DNA from: Streptomyces sp. Ag109_O5-10
GTDB taxonomy: Bacteria > Actinomycetota > Actinomycetes > Streptomycetales > Streptomycetaceae
Direction: 5' to 3'
Length of the DNA stretch: 64,000 bases
Assembly (NCBI RefSeq): GCF_900105755.1
Contig: NZ_FNTQ01000001.1
Span: 5,704,001-5,768,000, forward strand
Shown here: one piece after another, positions 15,642 to 25,382 of the stretch
Layout: every line of letters begins with the position of its first letter
Numbering within the stretch: position 1 is the stretch's first letter
Notes under the pieces: generated by a model
Seen by the model: the letters and a program-made list of their open reading frames with translations, nothing else
The model's database searches: none
Told to the model about the DNA's origin: nothing
Position numbers and translations under genes: made by a program

Positions 15642-18600
15642 ATGGAAAAACGGGGTGCTCCTTTGCGTTCCAGACCCGGCCTTGTCATGCCCCCTACGCG
15701 GAAAACGGGCCGTCTCAGCCGACTCGTCCCCTCCGTCCTCGCGCTCGCCGTACTCGCCACGGTCGCCGGCCGACCGGACCTCACCCCTCACCGGGCGCCC
15801 GATTTCAGCCCGGTGGCTGACAGCTACGACGGCTTCGACGCCAAGGCCGCCGAGCAACTCCGCCAGGACCAGTGCCTGATGGCCGAGGTGCTGCGCACGG
15901 GCGGCACCGCGATGTTCAGCACCGCGCAGGACGGGCTCGACCAGACCCCCGACAAGCTGCACACCGCGGCGAACCGCGAGTACTGGAACACCACCCCGCT
16001 GTCGACGGCGTACGACAAGGACAAGGACGCCGCCGACAAGGCCGGCGACGCCCTCAACGCGTACGTCGACGTCTGGGAGAAGCCGCTCGACGGCCTGAGC
16101 ACCCCGGCCGGGTTCACCGAGACCGGATTCCACTGGCCACCGGGGACCACCGGCACGGGCCCGGGCTTCTTCGAGCAGACCGGCCTGGGCCAGTGGATCG
16201 CGGCCCAGTTCTGGAAGGCCGAGGACGACTTCTACAAGGACCCGACCCCGAAGGCCGACGGCGCCACGGTGAAGGCGGTCAAGGACCTCGGCACCCCGCT
16301 CTACGGCGGTGACCCGGACCCCTCGCTCCCCGCCCCGCAGTGGCAGCAGGCCTACGCAGAACACCAGGCGTGGGACGGCCTGGTGAACTCCTCCCTGTCT
16401 CCGACAGGCACCGACGACGCCCGTGTCTTCCTCTCCTCCGGTGGTTTCCCCCGCACCGCGCCCGAGCCGGGCAGCGTCGAGTACCGCATCGCCGTGGAGG
16501 ACCTGAAGTCACGGTTCGCCTCCTGCGACTGGCTCAGCCCCGTCGACCCGAACCGGGTCCTCGGCAGGGAGGTCGCGGACGCGTCCGCCGAGTGGCAGCG
16601 GGAGATCGCCGCCCAGGCCGGCCAGCGCGACCGGATCCTCAACGCGAACCGCGACGCCACCAAGGCGCTCGCCACCGGCTCCAAGGCGCTGGGCGAACTG
16701 CTCGGCCAGTCCTGGATCGCCGACCGCCTCGCCCGCTGGCAGGACTACTGGTCGGCCGGCGGCCCCGGCTGGATCGGCGACAGCCCGATGATCGTGCACG
16801 CGCACGGGGCCGCCGACAAGTGCCTCGAAGTGGGCGGCGGCAAGAAGGACAACGGCACGCCGGTGCAGATCTACACCTGCAACGGCTCGGCCGGGCAGAA
16901 GTGGACGATCAGCGGCGACGCGCTCGTCAACGTCAACTCCGGCAAGTGCCTGGAGGTGAAGGGCGGCGGCACCGCGAACGGGACCGTCGTGCAGATCTCG
17001 ACCTGCAACGGCAAGAGCGCGGCCCAGAAGTGGGAGTACGGCACCCACGGGACCAGCCGCCTGTACAACCCGGGCACCGGCAACTGCCTGGACCTCGCGA
17101 CCTACGACAACGGCCGTGACGCGCGGATGTGGGACTGCAAGGGCACCGACCCGCAGAAGTTCGACTTCGCCCCCTCCGGCCACAACGGCACCGACAAGCT
17201 GGGCTACCCGGCCAAGGCCCAGTTCGACAAGGCGAAGAAGGGCGTCACCGACGCCCAGACCGCGGCCAAGACCCAGCTCGACCTCCTCAAGGCGCAGGTG
17301 ACCGCGGCGAAGAAGGCCGCCACCGACACGGACACCGCCACCCAGGCCGCCTACACGATCGCCGACCAGGCGGGCGCCCCGCGCGGCCGGGGCCTGCTCG
17401 TCGGACAGCAGAAGGCCCAGGTCACCAAGGCGTCGGCGGCCGCGCTCGACGCCCTGTCCAAGGCCGGCGACACCGCCTACGCGGCGACCAAGGCGTCCGC
17501 CGGGGACAGCGCGACCATCGCCGCCCGCGCGGTGACCCAGGCGGCCCAGTCGAAGGCCGCGTTCCGTACGGCCGCCGCACAGGAGGCCAACGCACAGGCG
17601 AAGGCCGCCGCCGACGCGGCCGCCGTACAGGCGCGGACCGCCAAGGCCGCGCGGGACACCGCGAAGGCGAAGCTCGGCGAGACCCAGCAGGCGGAGGCCG
17701 ACGCGAAGGCGGCCGCCGCCACCGCGCACGCGAAGCGGCTCTCGGCCGAGGCCGAGGAGCAGACGGCGAAGGCGGAGAAGGAGACCGCCGCGGCCAAGCA
17801 GGCCGAGGCCGCGCAGCACAAGACGAACGCCGAGGGGTACGCGAAGACCGCCGCCGACGCCAAGGACCGGGCGGACACCGCCGAGTCCACCGCCCGCGCC
17901 AAGCGTCAGGACGCGGAGGCCGCACGGGACCGGGCCAAGGGCAAGTCGGACGACGCGTGGGACGCGCAGAGCAAGGCGAACGCGGCCCGCGCGAAGGCCG
18001 ACGCCAAGGACGCCTACGCCGACGCGCACGACTCGGACGACGCCGCGACCGACTCACGGGCGGCGGCCGACCAGGCGGACCAGGCGGCCGACGACGCGGA
18101 GACGGCGGCGACGTCGGCCCGTGCCGAAGCCGACGCGGCGAGCCAGGCCGCGGCCGACGCCGACGCCGCGGCGACCCGTGCCGAGGCGGCGGCCAAGCGG
18201 GCCCGTTCCGACGCGGACGACGCCCAGGCCGCCAAGCTGAAGGCGGACGCGGCGGTGCGCACCGCGACCAGCGCGGCGGCGGACGCCATCAAGGCCTCCC
18301 AGGCCTCGGCCGACGCGGCCCGTACCGCGGTCAAGCTGGCCGACGAGGCGGAGCAGCACGCGGCCGACTCGAAGAAGCAGGCCGACGCGGCCCAGGCCGA
18401 GGCCGTCAAGGCGGTCGCCGGCGCGGCCGACGCGGTCGGTCACGCGTACACCACCGCGCAGGCGGCCGAGGACGCCGGAGCCTCCGCGCAGCAGGTCGCC
18501 GCACCGGCCAACGACGCGATCCAGCTCGGCTCGCCCTACGTGGACACCGACTCCGCGGCGGGACTCGCCGTCCTGACGGGCCAGTCGTCGAAGACGATCG

Positions 18601-20543
18601 CCCAGCAGCAGCAGGCCGTCGCCGAGGCGCACGCCGCCAACGCGCAGAAGAACGCCGCACAGGCGCAGAGCCTCGCCGACTCGGCGACCGGCGACGCGAA
18701 GGCCGCGTACACGATCGCCGCCGAGGCGGCCGGTCACGCCGCCGACGCCCGCAGGTCCTCGAAGGAGGCGCTGGGTTACGCGTCCGAAGCGGCGCAGTAC
18801 GCGGCGGACGCGCAGAAGTCACTGGCGCGCACCATCGAGTACGACCAGCAGGCCACCGCCGACGCGGCGGCCGCCGACCAGGCGGCCGGCAACGCCGAGG
18901 GCTACGCCAAGGACGCCCGTGCCTCCGCCGACCAGGCCGCCCTCGACGCGGACGCGGCCCGCACGGCGGCCGCCGAGGCCGAGCAGTCCGCGAAGGACGC
19001 CCGCGCCGCGGCCGACCGCGCCGACGCCGAGGCCACCGCGGCCGAGGAGGCGGCCAAGGACGCCCAGAAGTACGCCGAGTCGGCACAGCAGGCGGCCGAC
19101 CAGGCGGCGGCCGCCGACGCGAACAAGCAGGTCCAGACCGGCGCGGGGACCGGAACCGGGGTCGGCGGCGTGTTCTCCGTCATCGACGACATCAAGCAGC
19201 AGGGCGACCCGCAGCGGCTGCCGGACGACTGCTCCCACCTGCCCTGCGACCTGGTCTTCGAAGTGCATTTCGACGCGGTCGTCAGCTACTACTACTGCGA
19301 GAACCCCGACGTCCCGGCGACCGAGGCGGGCTGCCCCGCCGAGGACACGTACTTCCTCACCACCAAGACGTTCAAGGGCCTGAAGAAGAACGTCAAGATC
19401 TCCTCCTGGGAGGCGACCAAGGACCTGTGGACGGGCCTCTACCATTCGATCATCGACGACTTCACCGGATGCTGGCACAAGGTCACCGGCACCGGTGACG
19501 GCAGCTACGGCGACTGCGCCTGGGCCGCCACCTGGCTTCCGCTGGGCGGCCCGATCGGAAAGATCACCGATGCGATCCGCGCCGTCGACACCGCCCTGCG
19601 CACCGGCATCGGCATCGACGACGCCCTGAAGGCGCTGCGCGCACTGGACGTCGACGCCCGCACGCTCTCCGAGATCGAGCACAACGCACAGGTCTACGAG
19701 GAACTGCGCACGGCGTGCCCGACGAACAGCTTCCCCGGCGGCACCGAAGTGGTCCTCGCCGACGGCAGCCGCAAGGCCATCCGCGACGTGCGATTCGGCG
19801 ACCTGCTGCTGGCCACCGACCCCGCCACCGGGCGTACCGTGGGCGAGCCGGTCACCGACACGTTCTCGCATCCGGCCCGGGAGCTGTTGACCATCACCCT
19901 GACGGGCGGCGGTCGCCTCACGAGCACACCGGGGCACCGGTTCTACGTCGACGGCCGTGGCTGGACCCTGGCGTCCGACCTGCGCGCCGACGACAGCCTG
20001 CGGGCCCCCAACGGGACCCGTCGCGCAGTGACCGCGGTGCTCGACCGGAACGACGCGGCGCCGGTGACCGTGTTCGACCTGACGGTGTCCGGCCTGCACA
20101 CCTTCTACGTCGTGGCCGGCGCCGACCCGGTTCTCGTCCACAACTGCAACAACCTCGTTGCCGACGCGCGGGAGTTCAGCGGGCTGGCGCACACCCTCGA
20201 CGAACACACGGCCGGTACGGCAGCCGGGTTCGTCACCTCCCAGCAGAGAGCGATCGACCTCGCTGTCAGCAAGGGTGGCCCCAACGGCGTGTTCAAGGAC
20301 CTCGCGACGGCCCAGGCGGTCGTGGACGACGCCCTGGCCGGCAAGGCGGCGGAGATCCAGAAGTGGCTCCGCGGCAGCGCGCGGGAGAAGCCGCTGACCG
20401 GTACCTTCGGGTCGGGCTCCCTCGGCTACGTGGCCAAGGCGGATCGTAGTATCGCCCCCGCCGGGAACACGTACAAGATCGTGCTCAAGAGAGCGAAAGG
20501 ACACAAGAACGGCTTCTATGTGTTCACGGCGTTTCCGGTCTAG
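15642..20543 (+). CDS. polymorphic toxin: ricin lectin - coiled coil - Hint - RNase A-like
   Basis: Secreted protein of 1633 aa. The N terminus has a basic segment and a hydrophobic signal (LVPSVLALAVLATVAG, about residues 28-43). A ricin B-type lectin domain covers about 383-512, with three repeats ending QKWTI, QKWEY and QKFDF. A long Ala/Asp/Lys-rich coiled coil runs from about 513 to 1163. A Hint autoprocessing domain spans about 1359 (Cys in ACPTNSF) to 1502 (VHNC), so self-cleavage should free the last 131 residues. That tip has AHTLDEH (His1517, His1522) and a terminal FYVFTAFP, fitting the bacterial RNase A-like CdiA-tip family. The start is unsure (ATG 15642, TTG 15663 or ATG 15687). 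The immunity gene is 25 bp downstream. Confidence 0.82.
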   Translation: MEKRGAPLRSRPGLVMPPTRKTGRLSRLVPSVLALAVLATVAGRPDLTPHRAPDFSPVADSYDGFDAKAAEQLRQDQCLMAEVLRTGGTAMFSTAQDGLDQTPDKLHTAANREYWNTTPLSTAYDKDKDAADKAGDALNAYVDVWEKPLDGLSTPAGFTETGFHWPPGTTGTGPGFFEQTGLGQWIAAQFWKAEDDFYKDPTPKADGATVKAVKDLGTPLYGGDPDPSLPAPQWQQAYAEHQAWDGLVNSSLSPTGTDDARVFLSSGGFPRTAPEPGSVEYRIAVEDLKSRFASCDWLSPVDPNRVLGREVADASAEWQREIAAQAGQRDRILNANRDATKALATGSKALGELLGQSWIADRLARWQDYWSAGGPGWIGDSPMIVHAHGAADKCLEVGGGKKDNGTPVQIYTCNGSAGQKWTISGDALVNVNSGKCLEVKGGGTANGTVVQISTCNGKSAAQKWEYGTHGTSRLYNPGTGNCLDLATYDNGRDARMWDCKGTDPQKFDFAPSGHNGTDKLGYPAKAQFDKAKKGVTDAQTAAKTQLDLLKAQVTAAKKAATDTDTATQAAYTIADQAGAPRGRGLLVGQQKAQVTKASAAALDALSKAGDTAYAATKASAGDSATIAARAVTQAAQSKAAFRTAAAQEANAQAKAAADAAAVQARTAKAARDTAKAKLGETQQAEADAKAAAATAHAKRLSAEAEEQTAKAEKETAAAKQAEAAQHKTNAEGYAKTAADAKDRADTAESTARAKRQDAEAARDRAKGKSDDAWDAQSKANAARAKADAKDAYADAHDSDDAATDSRAAADQADQAADDAETAATSARAEADAASQAAADADAAATRAEAAAKRARSDADDAQAAKLKADAAVRTATSAAADAIKASQASADAARTAVKLADEAEQHAADSKKQADAAQAEAVKAVAGAADAVGHAYTTAQAAEDAGASAQQVAAPANDAIQLGSPYVDTDSAAGLAVLTGQSSKTIAQQQQAVAEAHAANAQKNAAQAQSLADSATGDAKAAYTIAAEAAGHAADARRSSKEALGYASEAAQYAADAQKSLARTIEYDQQATADAAAADQAAGNAEGYAKDARASADQAALDADAARTAAAEAEQSAKDARAAADRADAEATAAEEAAKDAQKYAESAQQAADQAAAADANKQVQTGAGTGTGVGGVFSVIDDIKQQGDPQRLPDDCSHLPCDLVFEVHFDAVVSYYYCENPDVPATEAGCPAEDTYFLTTKTFKGLKKNVKISSWEATKDLWTGLYHSIIDDFTGCWHKVTGTGDGSYGDCAWAATWLPLGGPIGKITDAIRAVDTALRTGIGIDDALKALRALDVDARTLSEIEHNAQVYEELRTACPTNSFPGGTEVVLADGSRKAIRDVRFGDLLLATDPATGRTVGEPVTDTFSHPARELLTITLTGGGRLTSTPGHRFYVDGRGWTLASDLRADDSLRAPNGTRRAVTAVLDRNDAAPVTVFDLTVSGLHTFYVVAGADPVLVHNCNNLVADAREFSGLAHTLDEHTAGTAAGFVTSQQRAIDLAVSKGGPNGVFKDLATAQAVVDDALAGKAAEIQKWLRGSAREKPLTGTFGSGSLGYVAKADRSIAPAGNTYKIVLKRAKGHKNGFYVFTAFPV

Positions 20544-20568
20544 TTCCCGATCCAGGAGGTGACGACAC

Positions 20569-21204
20569 GTGCACCGGACAGACGAGTTCGACTTCGGCCT
20601 GACATGGCTGATGAGCCAGTTCCACGAGGACTGGTCGCACAACGGGCCCACGGCGCGCGCGGCGGCCGAGTACCACCTGTGGGACGAGCTGGCCCCGGGC
20701 GCCGTTCTCGCGGTCCGGCACGACGCGCGGTTGCTGCTGCGCCTTCCCTCGACAACGATCGAGGCGCTGTGGCTGGCCGGGACGGCGACCAGGCCGGCCT
20801 TCTTCTCCGGAGGGCCCACCGGTGTCACGTCGGGGGCCCAGTGGATGGAGACGCTCATCGCGCTCTGCGACGCCTGGCTGGCCAGGAACACGGCGGACGG
20901 CGTCGGCCCGCCCGACGTGCCGGGCACGACCGGTGGTGAGGAACTGGCGGACGCGGTGCTCGCCGAGATCGCAGCCGCCCGGTTCGTGCCGGACGAGGTC
21001 AGGCGCGACCTGGCCGAGTGCCTCCGGCACTGCACACCTGACCTGGCCTTCCGGCTGCTGCTGCGGGCGATGGCGGAATCCGGTACCGGACACGGCGCGG
21101 CGGTCTCGCCGGAGCACTACGCACGGCTCGAGGAACTGGGCTCGGCCCTTCACTACGGCGAGTACGTGGTGGACGCCGTCAAGTTCATGGTCGATCAGGG
21201 CTAG
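20569..21204 (+). CDS. immunity protein of the RNase A-like toxin (CdiI-like)
   Basis: Cytoplasmic protein of 211 aa, with no signal or membrane segment. The N-terminal part FGLTWLMSQFHEDW resembles contact-dependent inhibition immunity proteins, which share a YFHQDW-like motif. The GTG at 20569 has a near-perfect AGGAGGTGA ribosome site and lies 25 bp after the toxin stop, so the two are made together. Role by position and motif: it binds and blocks the toxin tip in the producer. The second half (about 90-211) is not recognised. Confidence 0.65.
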   Translation: MHRTDEFDFGLTWLMSQFHEDWSHNGPTARAAAEYHLWDELAPGAVLAVRHDARLLLRLPSTTIEALWLAGTATRPAFFSGGPTGVTSGAQWMETLIALCDAWLARNTADGVGPPDVPGTTGGEELADAVLAEIAAARFVPDEVRRDLAECLRHCTPDLAFRLLLRAMAESGTGHGAAVSPEHYARLEELGSALHYGEYVVDAVKFMVDQG

Positions 21205-21283
21205 CCGGCGTATTCGGTGACGCGGAGGACGGCGTTCCGTTCCGGGGTGGTTCCCGGAACGGAACGCCGTTTCGCGTGTGCCG

Positions 21284-22297
21284 TCAGAGAGCCTCGCGCG
21301 GTGCCGTGCTCGCCCGCTCCGTCAGGCGGGGCGCGAGCAGGGTCGCCTCCGGCACCTCCCCGTCGCCGCCCAGCTTCCGCATCAGCAACTCCGCCGCCCG
21401 CTCGACGAGTTCCGTGGCCGGCAGGGCCACCGAGGTCACCGGGACGCGCAGGCCCGCCGCCAGTTCGTCCGGGCAGATCGCGGTGATCGACAGGTCGGTG
21501 GGGACGCGGAGGCCGAGGTGTTCGAAGGCGTCGACCAGGGGCTCCAGGGCCGCCTCGTTGTGGACGACGACTCCCGTCAACGCCGGCTGCTCGCGCAGCA
21601 GTTGCTCGGCGACCCGGCGAGCCCCGGCCGGGGTGGCCTCGCAGGGGTGGAGGGAGGACGCCATCGCGTTGCGGTCGGCGGCGGCCGTGAAACCCTGGAC
21701 CACCCGCTGGGCGAACGCGGTCTCCCGGACGTACACCTCCGGCGGCGAGCCGACCAGCGCGACCACCCGGTGCCCGAGGCCCGCAGCCGCTCCACGCACA
21801 ACTCACCGGCCGCCCTGAAGTCCAGGTCGACGCAGGTCAGACCGGTCGCGTCAGCAGGAAAGCCGATCAGCACCGACGGCCGTTCCAGCGCGCGCAGCAG
21901 CGGCAGCCGCGGGTCGTGCAGCTGCACGTCCATCACGATCAGGGCGTCCACCAGCGCCGTGTCGGCGACCCGGTGCAGCCCCTCCTCGCCCTCCTCCTGG
22001 GTGAGGAGCAGCACGTCGTGGTCGTACCGGCGGGCCGTGGTCACCACCGACACCGCGAACTGCATCACCACCGGCACGTGGATCCCGGTGCGTAAGGGGA
22101 TCACCAGGGCGAGGACGTTGGAGCGGCTGCTGGCCAGGGCGCGGGCGCCGGCGTGCGGGGCGGTAGCCGAGTTCGCGGATGGACGCCTGGATGCGGCGCC
22201 GGGTCTCCTCCGAGATCGGACGCTTGCCGCTGAGCGCGTAGGACACGGTGCTGGGGGAGACCCCGGCGTGCCGGGCCACGTCCGTGATCTTCACCAT
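21284..22297 (-). pseudogene. LacI-family repressor, broken by two opposite frameshifts
   Basis: The N terminus MVKITDVARHAGVSPSTVSY is a clear LacI helix-turn-helix. After ELGYRP the frame changes at a run of four G at 22157-22160 (plus strand); three G would continue into HAGARALASS. The frame changes back at the CCC at 21780-21782, where four C would give ERLRGLGHRVVAL. The sugar-binding body is intact across the frames (GFPADATGLTCVDLDF, SITAICPDELAAGL). Two compensating one-base changes in homopolymers suggest sequencing error or a recent pseudogene. Its start overlaps the GH31 stop (TGATG), so it is the last gene of the operon it should control. Confidence 0.8.
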
Positions 22298-24549
22298 CAG
22301 CCCAGCTCCAGCGAGAGAAACCCGGTACCGGCCGACGCCCGCGCCGTCCGCTCCCCGGCCGCCAGGCTCCAGTCCGAAACCGGCTCACTGCACGAGGCCC
22401 GCAGGGTGTTCCCCTCGCGTACGACGGTGAAGGTGACGTCCCCGACCGGGACCGTGACCTGTGCGCCGCGCTCCAGGCCGTACGCCCGCAGGGTCACCCC
22501 GTCGGCGTGGTCGTAGTCGGGGCGGTCGGCCACCGCGCCGACCGGGATCACCGCGCCCGGACGGACCAGGAGGGGGACGCTGAGGAAGTCGTGGCGCTCG
22601 CGGACCCAGCCGGGGCCGGTGACCGTCCGGCCGGTCAGGAGATGGGTCCAGGTGCCGCGCGGACAGTAATATGTCACATACCCCTCGTCGTCGAAGACGG
22701 GCGCCACCAGCAGATCCGCCCCCAGCATGTACTGCCGCTCCAGATGCGCACACCCCGGATCGTCCGGGAACTCCAGCACCATGGCCCGCATCACCGGCAC
22801 CCCCTCCGCTGAGGCGGTGCGCGCGGCCTCGTACAGGTAGGGCATCAGGCTCAGCTTCAGCCGCGTGAAGTGCCGCAGCACGTCCACCGACTCCTCGTCG
22901 AACAGCCATGGCACCCGGTACGACGACGACCCGTGCAGCCTGCTGTGCGAGGACAGCAGCCCGAAGGCCAGCCACCGCTTGAACAGCGCGGGTGTCGGGG
23001 TGCCCTCGAAGCCGCCGATGTCGTGGCTCCAGAACCCGAAGCCGGACAGGCCCAGCGAGAGGCCGCCGCGCAGCGACTCGGCCATCGACTCGTAGGTCGC
23101 CTCGCAGTCCCCGCCCCAGTGCACGGGGAACTTCTGGCTCCCGGTCGTCGCCGACCGCGCGAACACGACCGCCTCGCCCTCCCCCCGGTGCTTGCGCAGC
23201 ACCTCGAAGACGGTCCGGTTGTAGAGATAGGTGTAGTAGTTGTGCATCCGCTCGGGGTCCGAGCCGTCGGACCAGGCCACGTCCACCGGGACGCGCTCCC
23301 CGAAGTCGGTCTTGAAGCAGTCGACACCCTGCGCCAGCAGGGCCTCCAGCTTGCCCGCGTACCAGTCACGCGCCGCCGGCGACGTGAAGTCCACCAGCGC
23401 CATCCCCGGCTGCCACAGGTCCCACTGCCACACACTCCCGTCCGGTCGCCGCAGCAGGTGCCCCAGCTCCTTCCCCTCGGCGAACAGCGGCGACCGCTGC
23501 GCGATGTACGGGTTGATCCAGACGGACACCCGCAGTCCGCGTTCGTGCAGCCGCCCCAGCATCCCCTCCGGGTCCGGGAACACCCGCGGATCCCAGCGGA
23601 AGTCGCACCAGTTGAACTCCCGCATCCAGAAGCAGTCGAAGTGGAAGACGGACAGCGGCAGTCCGCGCTCCCGCATGCCGTCGATGAAGGACGTGACCGT
23701 CTTCTCGTCGTACGAGGTGGTGAAGGACGTGGACAGCCACAGGCCGAACGACCAGGCGGGCGGCAGCGCCGGGCGGCCGGTCAGGGCCGTGTACGTGCGC
23801 AGGATGTCCTTGGGGGTCGGGCCGTGGATGACGTAGTACGTCAACTGCTGTGACTCCGCGCTGAACTGGACCCGCGACACCGCCTCCGAGCCGACCTCGA
23901 ACGACACCTTCCCCGGGTGGTCGACGAAGACGCCGTAGCCCGCGTCCGTGAGGTAGAAGGGGGCGTTCTTGTAGGCCTGTTCGGTGGCGGTGCCGCCGTC
24001 GGCGTTCCAGATGTCGACGACCTGGCCGTTCCTGACCAGCGGGCCGAAGCGTTCGCCGAGGCCGTAGACCGCGGTGCCCACCCCCAGGTTCAGCTGCTCG
24101 CGCAGGTAGTGGGCGCCGGTGGCGGCGTCCCGCATGATGCCCATGCCCTTGGGGCCGCTGGAGGTGAGGGTGCGGCCGCCGGCGCGGAAGTCCAGCCGCC
24201 AGGGGGCGGTCCGGCTCAGCCGCAGGGTCAGCGCGCCGGAGGTCAGGGTCGCGTACTCGTCGTCGTACGCCACCTGCGACGCGACGTCGCCCTTCTGGAG
24301 CTCGAACTGGGGTCCGTGTGGCCGCTCGCCCTCGAAGTGGGTGAAGGTGACGCCGACGACGTCGGGCATCGGGGCGTGCGCGCTGATCGTCAGGAGCGGT
24401 CCCCTCAGCAGGTCGCCGCGGTGGCGGATGGGCTGGGTCGGGGCGTGGATCTCCAGAGCGCCGTCGGTGGCGGTGACGTCGAGGACCTCGACCGGGTGGG
24501 CCGCGGTGACGCCCTCGCGCAGCAGCCAGTAGCCGTCGGTGAACTTCAC
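22297..24549 (-). CDS. yicI: GH31 alpha-xylosidase (YicI type)
   Basis: Cytoplasmic enzyme of 750 aa that removes alpha-linked xylose from xyloglucan-type oligosaccharides or isoprimeverose. The nucleophile Asp415 lies in FKTDFGERVP and the acid/base Asp481 in HWGGDCEATYESM, one residue off E. coli YicI D416 and D482. GFGFWSHDIGGFEGT and SSHSRLHGSSSYRVPW are also YicI-specific. There is no signal peptide, so substrate must be imported by the ABC system upstream in the operon. The GTG at 24549 has GGAGG 7 bases before it. The alternative, another GH31 alpha-glycosidase, is less likely. Confidence 0.92.
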   Translation of the reverse strand: MKFTDGYWLLREGVTAAHPVEVLDVTATDGALEIHAPTQPIRHRGDLLRGPLLTISAHAPMPDVVGVTFTHFEGERPHGPQFELQKGDVASQVAYDDEYATLTSGALTLRLSRTAPWRLDFRAGGRTLTSSGPKGMGIMRDAATGAHYLREQLNLGVGTAVYGLGERFGPLVRNGQVVDIWNADGGTATEQAYKNAPFYLTDAGYGVFVDHPGKVSFEVGSEAVSRVQFSAESQQLTYYVIHGPTPKDILRTYTALTGRPALPPAWSFGLWLSTSFTTSYDEKTVTSFIDGMRERGLPLSVFHFDCFWMREFNWCDFRWDPRVFPDPEGMLGRLHERGLRVSVWINPYIAQRSPLFAEGKELGHLLRRPDGSVWQWDLWQPGMALVDFTSPAARDWYAGKLEALLAQGVDCFKTDFGERVPVDVAWSDGSDPERMHNYYTYLYNRTVFEVLRKHRGEGEAVVFARSATTGSQKFPVHWGGDCEATYESMAESLRGGLSLGLSGFGFWSHDIGGFEGTPTPALFKRWLAFGLLSSHSRLHGSSSYRVPWLFDEESVDVLRHFTRLKLSLMPYLYEAARTASAEGVPVMRAMVLEFPDDPGCAHLERQYMLGADLLVAPVFDDEGYVTYYCPRGTWTHLLTGRTVTGPGWVRERHDFLSVPLLVRPGAVIPVGAVADRPDYDHADGVTLRAYGLERGAQVTVPVGDVTFTVVREGNTLRASCSEPVSDWSLAAGERTARASAGTGFLSLELG

Positions 24550-24560
24550 GCACGAACCTC

Positions 24561-25382
24561 CTATTTGACGGCCCCCACGGCGATCCCCCGGGTGAGCGTC
24601 CGCTGGAAGACGAGGAAGAAGACGACGGCCGGGAGCACGCCGAGCAGGGCGGCCGCGTTGGTCATGGTGGCGTCCATCAGGCGCTGGCCCTGGAGGACGC
24701 CGAGGGCGACGGAGATCGTCTGGTTGTCGTTGGAGATCAGCATGACGAGCGGCAGCAGGAACTCGTTCCAGGTCCAGATGAAGAAGAAGACCAGGAGCAC
24801 GCCCAGGGTCGGGCGGCTCACGGGGACGACGATCCGGACCAGGATCTGCCACTTGTTCGCGCCGTCGATCCGGGCCGCCTCGACGATCTCGCGCGGGAAC
24901 TGCCCGAGGACGGCGGAGAGGAGGTACGTCCCGAACGCCGACTGGATCACCGTGAACACGATGATCACGCTGAGCCGGGTGTCGTAGAGGCCCGCCTGCT
25001 TGCTCAGGTAGTAGAGCGGGTAGACCAGCGCCTCCTGCGGCAGCAGGTTGGCGAGGACGAAGAAGGCCAGCACCCAGGTGCGGCCCCTGATCCGGCCGAT
25101 GCCGATCGCGTAGGCGTTGAGGACGGACAGGGCGGTGGCGAGCAGGGCGACCGAGCCGCTGATGAGGACGGAGTTGACCAGCTTCCGGGTGTAGTCGACG
25201 CGCTGCCAGAAGTCCTTCAGGCCGTCGAGGTAGAGGCCGTGGGGAAGGCTCAGCGGGCCGTTCTGGGAGTACTCCGCGGGGGACTTGACCGCGTTGACCG
25301 CCACGATCAGGAACGGGACGACCATGAAGAGGGCGGCGAGGCAGAGGGCGAGGAGCACCGGGTAGCGGCGCAGGGCGGTCAT
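24561..25382 (-). CDS. sugar ABC transporter permease (MalG type)
   Basis: Inner-membrane permease of 273 aa with about six helices. The EAA loop reads EAARIDGANKWQILVRIVVP (about residues 187-206), the contact site for the ATPase. The C terminus ends with RGIAVGAVK, typical of this type. The ATG at 25382 overlaps the stop of the preceding permease (ATGA). No ATPase gene is present in the operon; in Streptomyces a shared ATPase such as MsiK often energises such importers (established knowledge; not shown here). Confidence 0.92.
   Translation of the reverse strand: MTALRRYPVLLALCLAALFMVVPFLIVAVNAVKSPAEYSQNGPLSLPHGLYLDGLKDFWQRVDYTRKLVNSVLISGSVALLATALSVLNAYAIGIGRIRGRTWVLAFFVLANLLPQEALVYPLYYLSKQAGLYDTRLSVIIVFTVIQSAFGTYLLSAVLGQFPREIVEAARIDGANKWQILVRIVVPVSRPTLGVLLVFFFIWTWNEFLLPLVMLISNDNQTISVALGVLQGQRLMDATMTNAAALLGVLPAVVFFLVFQRTLTRGIAVGAVK

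Noticed and set aside
15606..19500. Long antisense and shifted frames across the coiled-coil toxin
   Set aside because: High GC and Ala codon repeats leave other frames open; codon bias and domains support only the 15642 frame.
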